64,000 nt of DNA from Roseovarius nitratireducens (GCF_002925845.1 NZ_PDNI01000074.1:124001-188000), one strand, 5' to 3'. Shown: positions 52,230 through 60,507, numbered from the stretch's first letter. Program-made: numbers and translations. The notes: generated by a model not told the origin, from the letters alone.

Positions 52230-52408
52230 CGGTTGGTCCTCCCTCCCGCCAGATTGGCAAGCGGCGGGCATTGCCCGCGCGCCGGATTGCGACGCGGGCC
52301 AATGTCGATTTTCGCCCTTCGTGACGCAGGGTCCGGCTTGCACGCGCCGCCGTGCGGCCCATGCTCGGCCGTGACCGCAACGCGCGCGAAGCAAGGACCA
52401 TAGTGCCC

Positions 52409-52708
52409 ATGACCCCCCTCATCGCCGAATACGTCGCTACGCTCGGGCCTCGGGCCACGGGGCGCATCCGGGGCCGTGCCCGGCTGGAAATCGCGGATCA
52501 CGGCAGCGTGCTGCTGAGCGAGACGGGGGCCGAACCGGGCACGTCCGACGCCCCTGCCGACGTCGTGCTCGGCGCCAGCGACGCGGTGTTTCGCGCGATC
52601 CTGTCGGGCGAGCAGAACCCGATTACCGCCTACATGACCGGCAAGCTGCGGGTGGAGGGCAACGTGCAGCGCGCGCTCAAGGTGTCGGGCATCCTCACCG
52701 GGTCATGA
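52409..52708 (+). CDS. SCP2 sterol-binding-domain protein
   Basis: A 99-residue single-domain protein resembling the SCP2 lipid-binding fold (A-D-V-V-L-G-A-S-D-A-V-F-R-A-I-L, then N-P-I-T-A-Y-M-T-G-K-L-R-V-E-G-N near the end). A GTG at 52403 has the better ribosome site (AAGGA, five bases) and would add two residues. The ligand is unknown. Its stop overlaps the convergent cysteine-rich gene. Confidence 0.8.
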   Translation: MTPLIAEYVATLGPRATGRIRGRARLEIADHGSVLLSETGAEPGTSDAPADVVLGASDAVFRAILSGEQNPITAYMTGKLRVEGNVQRALKVSGILTGS

Positions 52709-52909
52709 GTCGCAGCATCCTTTGCCCGCCTGGACAGGCGGGCAGGGCACCGTGCCGTAGGAGCAGAACACGCAGCAATCGCCCGGTTGCGGGCGCAGCA
52801 CCGCGCCGCAGGCGCTGCATTCGTGGAACCATTGGCAGGAGTCGGTGGGCATCTCCAGATCCTCGGCGGCGCCGCAATGCGGGCAGGTCAGCCGCGAGGA
52901 CAGGCTCAT
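52703..52909 (-). CDS. GDCCVxC-domain cysteine-rich protein (non-selenocysteine form)
   Basis: A 68-residue protein with eleven cysteines: an N-terminal C9-x2-C12 zinc-ribbon half, C25, C31-x2-C34, then the family signature GDCCVFCSYG (C45, C46, C49), C56 and a terminal K-G-C-C-D-S. Members of this family are often selenoproteins; here all positions are ordinary cysteine codons and no SECIS need be assumed. The start overlaps the stop of the merF-like gene by four bases. Probably binds mercury or another metal as it leaves the transporter; the function of the family is unproven. Confidence 0.85.
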   Translation of the reverse strand: MSLSSRLTCPHCGAAEDLEMPTDSCQWFHECSACGAVLRPQPGDCCVFCSYGTVPCPPVQAGKGCCDS

Positions 52910-53115
52910 TTGCGGTTCTTGCGGCGCCATAGCGTAACCCCCGTGAAGATCAGAAATCCGGCCAGCAGCGGCAACAGCACCGCGTCGCGATAGAGAACGC
53001 CGATCAGTCCCGACAGGCCAAGCGCCCCGAGCACCCACGGCAGCAGCGGCGTCACGCAGCACAGCGCGGTGATCGTGGTCCCCCCAAATCCGAATGCCAG
53101 TCGCCAATCCGCCAT
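52906..53115 (-). CDS. merF: MerF-like mercury/metal transporter
   Basis: A 69-residue inner-membrane protein with two membrane spans (about 10-31 and 43-63) and the vicinal pair C19-C20 in the first span (ITALCCVTPLLPW), as in MerF. The second pair found near the MerF C-terminus is missing: the tail is WRRKNRK. The next gene ends in CC and may supply that function in trans. The start at ATG 53115 is chosen over ATG 53130 because of the GAGGA upstream. Confidence 0.83.
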   Translation of the reverse strand: MADWRLAFGFGGTTITALCCVTPLLPWVLGALGLSGLIGVLYRDAVLLPLLAGFLIFTGVTLWRRKNRK

Positions 53116-53160
53116 GCCCGTCGTCCTCATGCCCGTTGTTCTCTGGCCAATCCGGTGTGC

Positions 53161-53191
53161 AGGCTACATCCTGTAGCCGCTACAGAATCAA
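53161..53191 (-). promoter_or_regulatory. MerR-type promoter/operator for the merF-like operon
   Basis: On the minus strand, TTGATT (-35, 53186-53191) and TAGCCT (-10, 53161-53166) are 19 bp apart, the over-long spacing of MerR-controlled promoters. The spacer holds the perfect dyad CTGTAG-CGG-CTACAG (53171-53185). The merR-like gene starts 16 bp away on the other strand, so this site should serve both genes. Confidence 0.85.
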
Positions 53192-53206
53192 GGGGGAGAC
53201 GTTCAC

Positions 53207-53611
53207 ATGTCCACGATCGGCGAGGCCGCGCGCCGCAGCGGCGTGCATGTGGAGACCATCCGATATTACGAGCGCAGCGGCGTGGTGCCGCGCCCGGCAC
53301 GCACCGCAAGCGGGCGTCGCGACTATGCCGAGGCCAATATCCGGCGGCTGGGTTTCATCCGGCGCTGCCGAGACATGGGCTTTCCCCTGACGGACGCGCG
53401 CCGCCTCGCCGCGCTGACCGCGGATGCCCACGCCAACTGTCCCGATGCGCAGGCCGTCGCCGAGGCGCATCTCGGGGCGCTGCGCGCACGGATGGCAGAG
53501 CTTCGTGCGATAGAGGCGGAGCTTGCGGCACTGGTGGAAAACTGCTCGCGGCGCGCGTGCCCTTGCCCGGTGCTGGAGAAGCTGGAGGAGGGGCCGGACA
53601 GGGGCCCGTGA
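53207..53611 (+). CDS. MerR-family regulator, mercury-responsive type
   Basis: A 134-residue regulator with an N-terminal MerR winged helix (IGEAARRSGVHVETIRYYERSG), a dimerisation coiled coil (about 82-110) and cysteines C78, C113, C118 and C120. In Tn501 MerR the mercury ligands are C82, C117 and C126; the 35-residue spacing between the first two is preserved. It lies divergent from the merF-like gene, across a promoter of MerR form. Response to another thiophilic metal or to singlet-oxygen chemistry cannot be excluded. Confidence 0.88.
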   Translation: MSTIGEAARRSGVHVETIRYYERSGVVPRPARTASGRRDYAEANIRRLGFIRRCRDMGFPLTDARRLAALTADAHANCPDAQAVAEAHLGALRARMAELRAIEAELAALVENCSRRACPCPVLEKLEEGPDRGP

Positions 53612-53629
53612 CGCGCCGCGCGCTAACCG

Positions 53630-54283
53630 TCAGATGCGCAGGAAGGGCTGCGCCAGACGTGGAATCATCCCGCGGAACCGCAGCGGCGCATCGGTGGCGG
53701 CGAGGCAGATGCAATCCGCCCCGATATCGGCGACGGGCATGTGGTGGAGATCCTCGTCCGCGATTTCGATATCGCCGGGACCGTAGCGGTCGGTTTCGTC
53801 CACGAAGGCGCCTTGCAGCACCAGCGTCAGTTCCGTGCCGCGGTGTCCATGATCGGGCACTGCCGCGCCCGCCGGGATGAACAGAAGCCGCGCCGTGGCG
53901 TCGCGCGAGGTGGGCAGGATCGCCTGTTTCACCCCCATGCCGATGGACCGCCAGCGCACATCGGCGAGGTCGCCGCCCACGTAATCGCAAAGCGGCGCGG
54001 GCAGCACGCCGCGTTTGTGCGGCGCGGGGGTGTTGACGACGGGCGCGCCGTTGCGGATGCGCGCCATTGTCACGTCAAGGCTATCGGGGGCCATCGCCAC
54101 GGTATCGGCCCGTTCCAGGACCGCGCCGCCAAGGCTCTCGTAGGCGCCGAGCCGCGCGCGGCATTCGTCGCACATCGACACATGCGTGGCCACGGCCAGG
54201 CTGAACGCTTCGGGCAATGCACCCGCAGAATAAGCCATCAGCAGCTTGTCGGTCAGGTGGTGGTTGATGTCGTGCATGGTCAT
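53630..54283 (-). CDS. chrR: Zinc-dependent anti-sigma factor ChrR
   Basis: A 217-residue anti-sigma factor for RpoE. The zinc-binding N-terminal domain has the H34-x3-C38-x2-C41 motif. The C-terminal cupin-like domain keeps H145, H147, E151 and H181, which align with the four ligands H141/H143/E147/H177 of Rhodobacter sphaeroides ChrR (offset +4). It sequesters RpoE until singlet oxygen triggers its release. The gene begins five bases after the rpoE stop. Confidence 0.95.
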   Translation of the reverse strand: MTMHDINHHLTDKLLMAYSAGALPEAFSLAVATHVSMCDECRARLGAYESLGGAVLERADTVAMAPDSLDVTMARIRNGAPVVNTPAPHKRGVLPAPLCDYVGGDLADVRWRSIGMGVKQAILPTSRDATARLLFIPAGAAVPDHGHRGTELTLVLQGAFVDETDRYGPGDIEIADEDLHHMPVADIGADCICLAATDAPLRFRGMIPRLAQPFLRI

Positions 54284-54288
54284 GGTCG

Positions 54289-54828
54289 TCACTTCATTGC
54301 GTGGCGCAGACGGTCGAGCGCCAGTCTGATGCGGGATTTGATGGTGCCGAGCGGCAGGCCGGTCTCTGTGGCGATCTCGGAATGGGTGAGATCGCCGAAA
54401 TAGGCCTTTTCGATCAGCACGCGCTGTTTTTCGGGCAGGGCGGCCAGCGCTTCGCCCAGTTGCTTGCTTTCCTGTTGCAGGGCCAGCGCATCGGCCTGGT
54501 CGGGCTCTGGCTCGGGGCCCCAGGGCAGGTCTTCGGGTTCGGGGTGTCTTGTGCGGCGAAGCACGTCGATGCGCCGGTTTCGCGCGATGGTGAATATCCA
54601 CGTTGCCACCGAGGCGCGGTTCGGATCGAACAGGTGCGCCTTGTGCCACAGCGTCGCCATCGTCTCTTGCGCGCATTCCTCGGCCAGCGTGGCGTCGGCG
54701 CCCGAGCGCATGAGGAACGCCTTTACCCGCGGGGCGAAGTGGCCGAACAGGCGGGCGAAAGCCGCCTCGTCACGTGCGTCGCGCACCGCGATCATGGACG
54801 TCACCCAGGCGTCCTGGCCTCTCGTCAT
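54289..54828 (-). CDS. rpoE: ECF sigma factor RpoE (singlet-oxygen response)
   Basis: A 179-residue extracytoplasmic-function sigma factor with sigma region 2 (ARLFGHFAPRVKAFLM, WIFTIARNRRIDVLRR) and region 4 (ALAALPEKQRVLIEKAYFGDLTHSEIATETGLPLGTIKSR). The start is at ATG 54828, matching the length of Rhodobacter RpoE; earlier in-frame starts as far as 55017 lack homology. It is co-transcribed with chrR and probably autoregulated (promoter at 54962-54991). Confidence 0.95.
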   Translation of the reverse strand: MTRGQDAWVTSMIAVRDARDEAAFARLFGHFAPRVKAFLMRSGADATLAEECAQETMATLWHKAHLFDPNRASVATWIFTIARNRRIDVLRRTRHPEPEDLPWGPEPEPDQADALALQQESKQLGEALAALPEKQRVLIEKAYFGDLTHSEIATETGLPLGTIKSRIRLALDRLRHAMK

Positions 54829-54961
54829 CCGGTCCTTTGATACCACGCTGCTGTCCGCTCCCTTGCGTCTGTCAGCGTGCCACATAGCACGTAGGCCCGC
54901 GGGCGGCGAGGGGGGGGCGACGCGGGCGGCGGTCGCGGGGTGCGTTTCGGTGAACATGCCC

Positions 54962-54991
54962 GTGTTACGCGCCGCGCACCGGACCGGATCA
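54962..54991 (-). promoter_or_regulatory. Predicted RpoE-dependent promoter of rpoE-chrR
   Basis: On the minus strand TGATCC (54986-54991) is followed, 18 bp later, by TAACAC (54962-54967), close to the TGATC...TAA form of Rhodobacter RpoE promoters. About 130 bp upstream of the chosen rpoE start. Assignment is by motif only. Confidence 0.6.
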
Positions 54992-55036
54992 CTTTGCGGG
55001 GCTGACCACCGTTCCACGACCGTGTCGCACGCATTC

Positions 55037-55066
55037 TAATCCGGTGGCGACCGTGCCGCGTAAACC
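55037..55066 (+). promoter_or_regulatory. Predicted RpoE-dependent promoter of the flavoprotein-DUF1365-MFS-DUF3833-SDR operon
   Basis: TAATCC (55037-55042) and TAAACC (55061-55066) are separated by 18 bp, matching the neighbouring predicted RpoE promoter in five of six -35 positions and in spacing. Transcription would start about 30 bp before the operon's ATG at 55104. Motif-based prediction. Confidence 0.5.
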
Positions 55067-55103
55067 ATTTGATCATCGCAACGCTCAAGAGGGCCGCCCC
55101 GTC

Positions 55104-56402
55104 ATGCTGAACCCCGCCCAGAAAAGAATCGCCGTCATCGGCGCCGGGATCACCGGCATGGGCGTGGCCGAGCGGCTGGCCTGTCGTCACGCGGTGACGC
55201 TCTACGAGGGCGAGCCGCGGCTTGGAGGGCATGCGCGCACGGTGATCGCGGGCAAGCGCGGCGATCAGCCGGTCGATACCGGCTTCATCGTCTTCAACTA
55301 CGCCACCTATCCCGAGCTTACGGCCATGTTCGACCGGCTGGACGTGCCGGTGACGGAAAGCACCATGAGTTTTGGCGCGTCGTTCCGTGGCGGTGCGTTC
55401 GAGTACGGGCTGGAGGGCGCGCGCGCCTATTTTGCCCAAGGGGCGCGCGCCCTCGACCCGCGGCATTGGCTCATGCTGCGCGACATCTTTCGCTTTAACG
55501 CGCGCGCGCTGGCGGTGTCGGAGGATGGCAGCCTCAGCATTGGCGCGTTGATGGACCGGATGCGGCTGGGGCGGTGGTTTCGCGAGTATTACCTCACGCC
55601 GTTCTCGGGTGCGATCTGGTCCACCCCGGTGGAGAAGGTCCTCGATTTTCCGGCGCATGCGCTGGTGCGTTTCTTCAAGAACCACGGGCTGCTGGGCTAT
55701 GACGAACAGCATCAGTGGTACACCGTCGCGGGCGGCTCGCGGGCCTATGTGGACCGGCTGGAGACGTCGATGCGGGCGCGGGGTGTTGCGCTGCGGCCCG
55801 GCACGCCGGTCCGGGGCGTGCGGCGCGATGCGCAAGGGGTGATGCTGCGCGCCGAGGGTGCGGAGTGGGAGCGGTTCGACGAGGTGGTATTTGCCACCCA
55901 TTCCGACGACAGCCTGGCGCTGCTGTCCGATCCAAGCGCAGAGGAGCGCCGCAATCTCGGGGCCATCGCCTATCAGCCCAACGACATCACGTTGCACGCC
56001 GACACGAGCCTCATGCCGCGGCGCCGGGCGGTGTGGTCATCGTGGAACTATACCGAGGGCCCGGCCAAGCGCGCGGGCCAGATCGACCTGACCTACTGGA
56101 TGAACAGCCTGCAGCCGATCCCCGGGGATGATCCGCATTTCGTCACGCTCAACACCACGCGGCCGATCCGCGAAGAGCTGATCTATGACCAGGTGACGCT
56201 GCGCCACCCGGTCTATGACCTCGGTGCGCTGGCCGCGCAGGAGCGCGTGCGCGCGGGCAACGGTGCGCGGCATACGTGGTTCTGCGGTGCGTGGCTGCGC
56301 CACGGCTTTCACGAGGACGGGCTCGCCACCGGGCTCGACGTGGCCGACGCGATCCTCGCCCGCGATAGCGCGCCGTTCGCCGCAGACATTGCCGCCGAAT
56401 GA
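55104..56402 (+). CDS. NAD(P)/FAD-dependent amine-oxidase-type flavoprotein
   Basis: A 432-residue soluble flavoprotein with the GxGxxG fold at its start (IAVIGAGITGMGVAERL), an E-G-E-P-R-L-G-G-H-A-R-T segment for FAD, and a C-terminal F-C-G-A-W-L-R-H-G-F-H-E-D-G segment. It belongs to the family paired with DUF1365 genes and Cfa-type synthases. The homologous cluster in Rhodobacter is RpoE-dependent and linked to singlet-oxygen defence and modified fatty acids. I chose ATG 55104, where homology begins. First of five coupled genes. Confidence 0.88.
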   Translation: MLNPAQKRIAVIGAGITGMGVAERLACRHAVTLYEGEPRLGGHARTVIAGKRGDQPVDTGFIVFNYATYPELTAMFDRLDVPVTESTMSFGASFRGGAFEYGLEGARAYFAQGARALDPRHWLMLRDIFRFNARALAVSEDGSLSIGALMDRMRLGRWFREYYLTPFSGAIWSTPVEKVLDFPAHALVRFFKNHGLLGYDEQHQWYTVAGGSRAYVDRLETSMRARGVALRPGTPVRGVRRDAQGVMLRAEGAEWERFDEVVFATHSDDSLALLSDPSAEERRNLGAIAYQPNDITLHADTSLMPRRRAVWSSWNYTEGPAKRAGQIDLTYWMNSLQPIPGDDPHFVTLNTTRPIREELIYDQVTLRHPVYDLGALAAQERVRAGNGARHTWFCGAWLRHGFHEDGLATGLDVADAILARDSAPFAADIAAE

Positions 56403-57157
56403 GTATCGTCCGCCATATCGCGGGCCACACATGGCACGGGCGCAAGGGCGCGGTGGAGAATGCGTTTCGCTACCGGGTGGATTACCTATTGCTGGATGCC
56501 GAGGCCGCCGCGCCGACCGCGCCGCGCCTGTTTGCGCGGGGCCGCGCGGGGGTGATGTCGCTGCATGACCGCGACCACGGTGGCCCGCCGGGCAAGGGGC
56601 GCGGCGCGGCATGGGTGCGCGAGGTGCTGGCCGCTCACGGCCTGCCCGCGCCCGCGCGGATCGAGCTTTTGGCGCAGCCGCGCGTGCTGGGCCATGTATT
56701 CAACCCGGTGGCATTCTGGCTGTGCCACGACGAAGGTGGCGCCACGCGCTGCATCATCGCGGAGGTGACCAATACCTATGGCGACCGCCATTCCTACTTG
56801 TGCCACCGCGACGACCACGCGCCGATCACCGCCACGGACAGGCTGCGCGCGCGCAAGGTATTCCACGTCTCGCCGTTTCAGCCGGTGGAGGGGGAGTATG
56901 AATTCCGGTTTGATCTGCGCGCCGACCGCATCGGCATCTGGATCGACCTGACGGCGGGCAATGGCGGGGTGGTGGCCACGCTCACCGGTCCCGTGCGCCC
57001 GCTGAGCCTGCGGGGCATGGCGGGGGCGCTGCTGCGCCGCCCGTTCGGGTCGCGCCGGGTGCTGGCGCTGATCCATTGGCAGGCGCTGCGGCTGTGGTGG
57101 AAGGGGGCGCGGTTTCGCGCACGCCCCGCGCCGCCCGCCGACGAGGTCAGTCGATGA
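56399..57157 (+). CDS. DUF1365 domain-containing protein
   Basis: A 252-residue protein of unknown biochemistry (GHTWHGRKGAVENAFRYRVDYLLLD, then L-F-A-R-G-R-A-G-V-M-S-L-H-D-R-D-H-G and V-F-N-P-V-A-F-W-L-C). Its start codon overlaps the stop of the flavoprotein gene (ATGA). DUF1365 genes almost always travel with this flavoprotein, which suggests a joint role in lipid modification. Confidence 0.9.
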   Translation: MSIVRHIAGHTWHGRKGAVENAFRYRVDYLLLDAEAAAPTAPRLFARGRAGVMSLHDRDHGGPPGKGRGAAWVREVLAAHGLPAPARIELLAQPRVLGHVFNPVAFWLCHDEGGATRCIIAEVTNTYGDRHSYLCHRDDHAPITATDRLRARKVFHVSPFQPVEGEYEFRFDLRADRIGIWIDLTAGNGGVVATLTGPVRPLSLRGMAGALLRRPFGSRRVLALIHWQALRLWWKGARFRARPAPPADEVSR

Positions 57158-58401
57158 GCCACGCCGCCACCCTGTCCGGTGCGGCCCCCGCCCCGCGCCT
57201 GCCTGGCTACGCGCTTTTTGCCGGGATGCTCGCGGCGGCGGGATTGCCGGTCTATATCCACGCGCCCAAGGTCTATGCCGACGCGCATGGCGTCTCGCTT
57301 GCGGCGCTGGGCACGGTGCTGTTCGCGCTGCGGCTGATCGACGTGGTGCAGGATCCGGCGCTTGGCTGGCTGGCGGCGCGCAGCGCGCGCTGGCGGGGGC
57401 TGGCGGTGAGCGTTGCCGCCGCGATGATCGCGGGCGGGATGCTGGGGCTGTTTGCCATCGCCCCGCCCGTCGCGCCGCTCGTCTGGTTTGCGCTGATGCT
57501 GACGCTGGTGTTCAGCGCGTTCAGCTTTCTGACCATCTGCATGTATGCCGAGGGCGTCGCCGCCGCCGACCGGCTGCCTGGCGCGGGGCATTTACGGCTG
57601 GCGCGCTGGCGCGAGACCGGCGCGCTGCTGGGCATCTGTGCTGCGGCGACGGCGCCGACGCTGCTGGGCGGCTACGCGGGCTTTGCGCTGGCCTTCGTGG
57701 CACTGGTGGTGGTGGCCTGGCTGGCGATGGTTGGCCAATGGCAGGGCGGAGGCGATGGCACGGCCGCAACGGGCTTTGGCACCGTGCTGCGCGACGCGCG
57801 CGCCCGGCGGTTGCTGGCGGTGGCGCTGGTCAATGCCGCGCCGGTGGCCGTCACCTCGACGCTGTTTCTGTTTTTCGTCGAAAGCCGCCTCGCCGCGCCG
57901 GGATGGGAGGGGTCCTATCTTGTGCTCTTTTTCCTCAGCGCCGCCTGTGCCGCGCCGCTCTGGGGCGCGCTGGCCGAGCGGTATGGTGCGAAACGGATGC
58001 TGCTCTGGGCGATGGGCGTCTCGATTGTCGCCTTTGGCTGGGCGGTCACGCTGGGCGCGGGCGATCTCGTGGCCTTTGCGGTGATTTGCGTGGTCTCGGG
58101 CGCGGCCACGGGGGCGGACATGACGCTGCTCCCCGCGCTTTTCGCCCGCCGCATGGCGGCCATCGCGCCGGGCGGGGCCGAGGGATTCGGCCTCTGGGCC
58201 TTTGTGTCGAAATTCACGCTGGCGCTCGCCGCCGTGGCGGTGTTGCCCACGCTGGAGGCGGGGGGCTTTCGTGCGGGTGGGGAGAACGACGCGCAGGCGC
58301 TGTGGCTGCTTGCGCTGATGTATGGCGGGCTGCCCTGCCTGCTGAAACTGGGGGCTATCGCGCTGCTCTTGCGCACGGACCTCGACGACGGGAAAGGATG
58401 A
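57154..58401 (+). CDS. MFS transporter, GPH/melibiose-type (MFS_2)
   Basis: A 415-residue membrane protein with about twelve hydrophobic segments and the glycoside-pentoside-hexuronide family features R-L-I-D-V-V-Q-D-P-A-L-G near 62-73 and A-R-W-R-E-T-G-A-L-L near 148. Its start overlaps the DUF1365 stop (ATGA). In the RpoE context it may flip a lipid or a lysophospholipid rather than import sugar, which is only inference. Confidence 0.85.
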   Translation: MSHAATLSGAAPAPRLPGYALFAGMLAAAGLPVYIHAPKVYADAHGVSLAALGTVLFALRLIDVVQDPALGWLAARSARWRGLAVSVAAAMIAGGMLGLFAIAPPVAPLVWFALMLTLVFSAFSFLTICMYAEGVAAADRLPGAGHLRLARWRETGALLGICAAATAPTLLGGYAGFALAFVALVVVAWLAMVGQWQGGGDGTAATGFGTVLRDARARRLLAVALVNAAPVAVTSTLFLFFVESRLAAPGWEGSYLVLFFLSAACAAPLWGALAERYGAKRMLLWAMGVSIVAFGWAVTLGAGDLVAFAVICVVSGAATGADMTLLPALFARRMAAIAPGGAEGFGLWAFVSKFTLALAAVAVLPTLEAGGFRAGGENDAQALWLLALMYGGLPCLLKLGAIALLLRTDLDDGKG

Positions 58402-58405
58402 CGGG

Positions 58406-58966
58406 ATGGACGCGGTGGGACTGATTCTCCTCGGTGCGCTCGGGATGCTGGCGTTCATGGCGGTGGCCGCGCGAGTTGCCGGGTTCGGCGCGCAGCGGCT
58501 CGATGACTATGCCGCCTCTACGCCGCGTCTCGACCTGCGCGAGCATCTCAATGGCCCGATCAAGTGCGAGGGCGTGATCTATGGCCCGCTGGGGCGGGTC
58601 GCGTCGCGGTTCGATGCCGATTTCGAGGCGGAATGGCGCGGTGGGCGTGGCATCATGCGCGAGCATTTCCGCTATGACAGCGGCAACCGGCAGGATCGCG
58701 AATGGCGGCTCACGCTCAGCAATGACGGAACCATCCGCGCCGAGGCCGACGATCTCGTGGGCCCCGGCCACGGGCAGCAGACCGGCGCGGCGGCGCGGCT
58801 GAGCTATCGCATCCGCCTGCCGCGGGAGGCGGGTGGCCACGTCCTGAGCGTGACCGACTGGATGTATCTCACCCCCGGCGGCGTGATCGTGAACCGCAGC
58901 CAGTTCCGCAAGTTCGGGATCAAGGTGGCAGAGCTTGTCGCCACCATGCGCCGGGTGGAGCCATGA
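58406..58966 (+). CDS. DUF3833 domain-containing protein
   Basis: A 186-residue protein with a single N-terminal hydrophobic segment (about 5-25) and a lipocalin-like core (LDLREHLNGPIKCEGVIYGPLGRVA, W-R-G-G-R-G-I-M-R-E-H-F-R-Y). DUF3833 proteins recur beside DUF1365 and Cfa-type genes. Four bases follow the MFS stop; the end overlaps the SDR start. Confidence 0.87.
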   Translation: MDAVGLILLGALGMLAFMAVAARVAGFGAQRLDDYAASTPRLDLREHLNGPIKCEGVIYGPLGRVASRFDADFEAEWRGGRGIMREHFRYDSGNRQDREWRLTLSNDGTIRAEADDLVGPGHGQQTGAAARLSYRIRLPREAGGHVLSVTDWMYLTPGGVIVNRSQFRKFGIKVAELVATMRRVEP

Positions 58967-59697
58967 CCGATTGGCAGGGCAAACGCTACTGGCTGATGGG
59001 GGCGAGCGAGGGGCTTGGCGCGGCGCTGGCGCACAAGCTGAGCGCGGCGGGGGCGGAGGTGATCGTGTCCGCCCGCAACGAGGCGCGGCTTGCGGAGCTT
59101 GTCGCCGCACTGCCGGGACGTGCGCGCGCCGTGCCGGTGGACGTGCGCGACGATGCGAGCGTGGCACAGGCGGCTGAAGCCGTGGGCGAGATCGACGGCC
59201 TGGTCTACCTGGCCGGGGTCTACTGGCCGATGCCCGCGACCGAATGGCGCGCGGAGGAGGCCACGGCGATGGCCGATGTGAACTTCACCGGCGCGGTGCG
59301 GGTTCTGGGCCATGTCGTGCCCGGCATGGTGGCGAAGGGCGCGGGGCACATCGTGCTGACCGGCTCGCTGTCGGGGTTTCGCGGCCTGCCCGGCGCCATC
59401 GGTTATGCGGCGTCGAAGGCCGGGGTGATGAGCCTCGCCGAATCGATGCGCGCCGATCTGTGGCGCAGTGGCGTGCGTGTGCAGCTTGCCAATCCCGGCT
59501 TTATCAGGACACGGCTCACCGACAAGAACGCGTTTCACATGCCGTTCATCATGTCGCCCGAGGCCGCCGCGCAGGAAATGTTCGAGCTGATGTGCGACGC
59601 GGGCGCCTTTCAGCGCCATTTTCCCCGGCTTTTCAGCTACGTGTTTCGCCTGTCGCGATTTTTGCCGGACGGGCTCTATTATCGCCTGTTTGCGTGA
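58963..59697 (+). CDS. Short-chain dehydrogenase/reductase (SDR)
   Basis: A 244-residue NAD(P)-dependent oxidoreductase with the cofactor motif LMGASEGLGAALA (11-23), the D-V-R-D-D-A-S acidic loop, S135 and the catalytic Y148-x3-K152 pair. Last gene of the five-gene cluster, coupled by an ATGA overlap. Substrate unknown, possibly a lipid ketone or aldehyde. Confidence 0.92.
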   Translation: MTDWQGKRYWLMGASEGLGAALAHKLSAAGAEVIVSARNEARLAELVAALPGRARAVPVDVRDDASVAQAAEAVGEIDGLVYLAGVYWPMPATEWRAEEATAMADVNFTGAVRVLGHVVPGMVAKGAGHIVLTGSLSGFRGLPGAIGYAASKAGVMSLAESMRADLWRSGVRVQLANPGFIRTRLTDKNAFHMPFIMSPEAAAQEMFELMCDAGAFQRHFPRLFSYVFRLSRFLPDGLYYRLFA

Positions 59698-59762
59698 GAT
59701 CAAGGAAAGGGTCTCTGCGCGCGGGCAAATGTGTGGCATGATCGTGCGCGAGGAGGCCACAC

Positions 59763-60089
59763 ATGCTGGACATCAGTGTTTACAAGATCGCTCAGATCGT
59801 TCTCATGGCGCGCGAGCTTGGCCGTGCCGAGGGCGAGTTGCGTGCCTTCATCGACCGGCTGAGCGAGGAGGAGCAGGCAAGCCTCGTCGCGGTCATGTGG
59901 ATCGGGCGCGGCAGCTTTGAGGCCGAGGAGATCGAGGAGGCCAAGCGCACCGCCTTTGAGGAGGCGACGACGCCTTGCGTCGATTACCTGATCGGCACGC
60001 CGCACCTGTCCGATCACCTCGAGAACGGGCTGGACGCGCTCGGCCTGTCGGCGGCGGAGGATGAGAACGACCTGATCCGCGGCGGCTAG
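59763..60089 (+). CDS. DUF3775 domain-containing protein
   Basis: A 108-residue acidic protein of unknown function (VYKIAQIVLMARELGRAEGELR; LVAVMWIGRGSFEAEEIEEA; the T-P-H-L-S-D-H-L-E-N-G-L segment). The family is common in alphaproteobacteria. GAGGAGG-like site upstream. No clear operon partner; convergent with the cytochrome c gene. Confidence 0.87.
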   Translation: MLDISVYKIAQIVLMARELGRAEGELRAFIDRLSEEEQASLVAVMWIGRGSFEAEEIEEAKRTAFEEATTPCVDYLIGTPHLSDHLENGLDALGLSAAEDENDLIRGG

Positions 60090-60102
60090 CCGGGGGCTGC
60101 GC

Positions 60103-60507
60103 TCACCCCTCCTGGATGCTCTCAAGGTAGGCCATCAGGGCCGCGAGCGGGCGCGGTGTGGGCGTGAGCACCCCGTCGCCCACATCCACCGGCACTGTCT
60201 CGCCCTCCAGCAGCAGGCCGAATTCCGGCATGTCCTGCCCCGGCAGGCCGGTGCGGTCGTAGCCGTCGATCACCGACAGCACGTGACGGCGCGGGAAGGT
60301 GCCATCCTCGGAAAGCTGGGTCAGATCGGCGGGCGGCGGCGTCATCGCCGCGGCCCAGGGGCCGTCACCCTTGCCGGACGCGCCGTGGCACTGCGCGCAG
60401 TTCTCGGCATAGATCGCCGCGCCTTCGCCCGCATCGGGCATGGAAACCGCCTGCACGCAGGCGGCAACGCCCAGCACGGCGACAAGGAACAGGGGACGGG
60501 TCTGCAT
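60103..60507 (-). CDS. Class I cytochrome c, predicted lipoprotein
   Basis: A 134-residue cytochrome with a lipoprotein signal whose lipobox is L-G-V-A-A-C17, a single haem-binding C37-A-Q-C40-H41, and an axial methionine in Q-D-M-P-E-F-G. So it is probably a membrane-tethered electron carrier. Start chosen at ATG 60507, with GAGG six bases upstream, over ATG 60531. The redox partner is not in the window. Confidence 0.86.
   Translation of the reverse strand: MQTRPLFLVAVLGVAACVQAVSMPDAGEGAAIYAENCAQCHGASGKGDGPWAAAMTPPPADLTQLSEDGTFPRRHVLSVIDGYDRTGLPGQDMPEFGLLLEGETVPVDVGDGVLTPTPRPLAALMAYLESIQEG

Noticed and set aside
52703-53611. A complete mercury resistance operon
   Set aside because: merA, merP and merT are absent; only merR-like, merF-like and the cysteine-rich gene are present.
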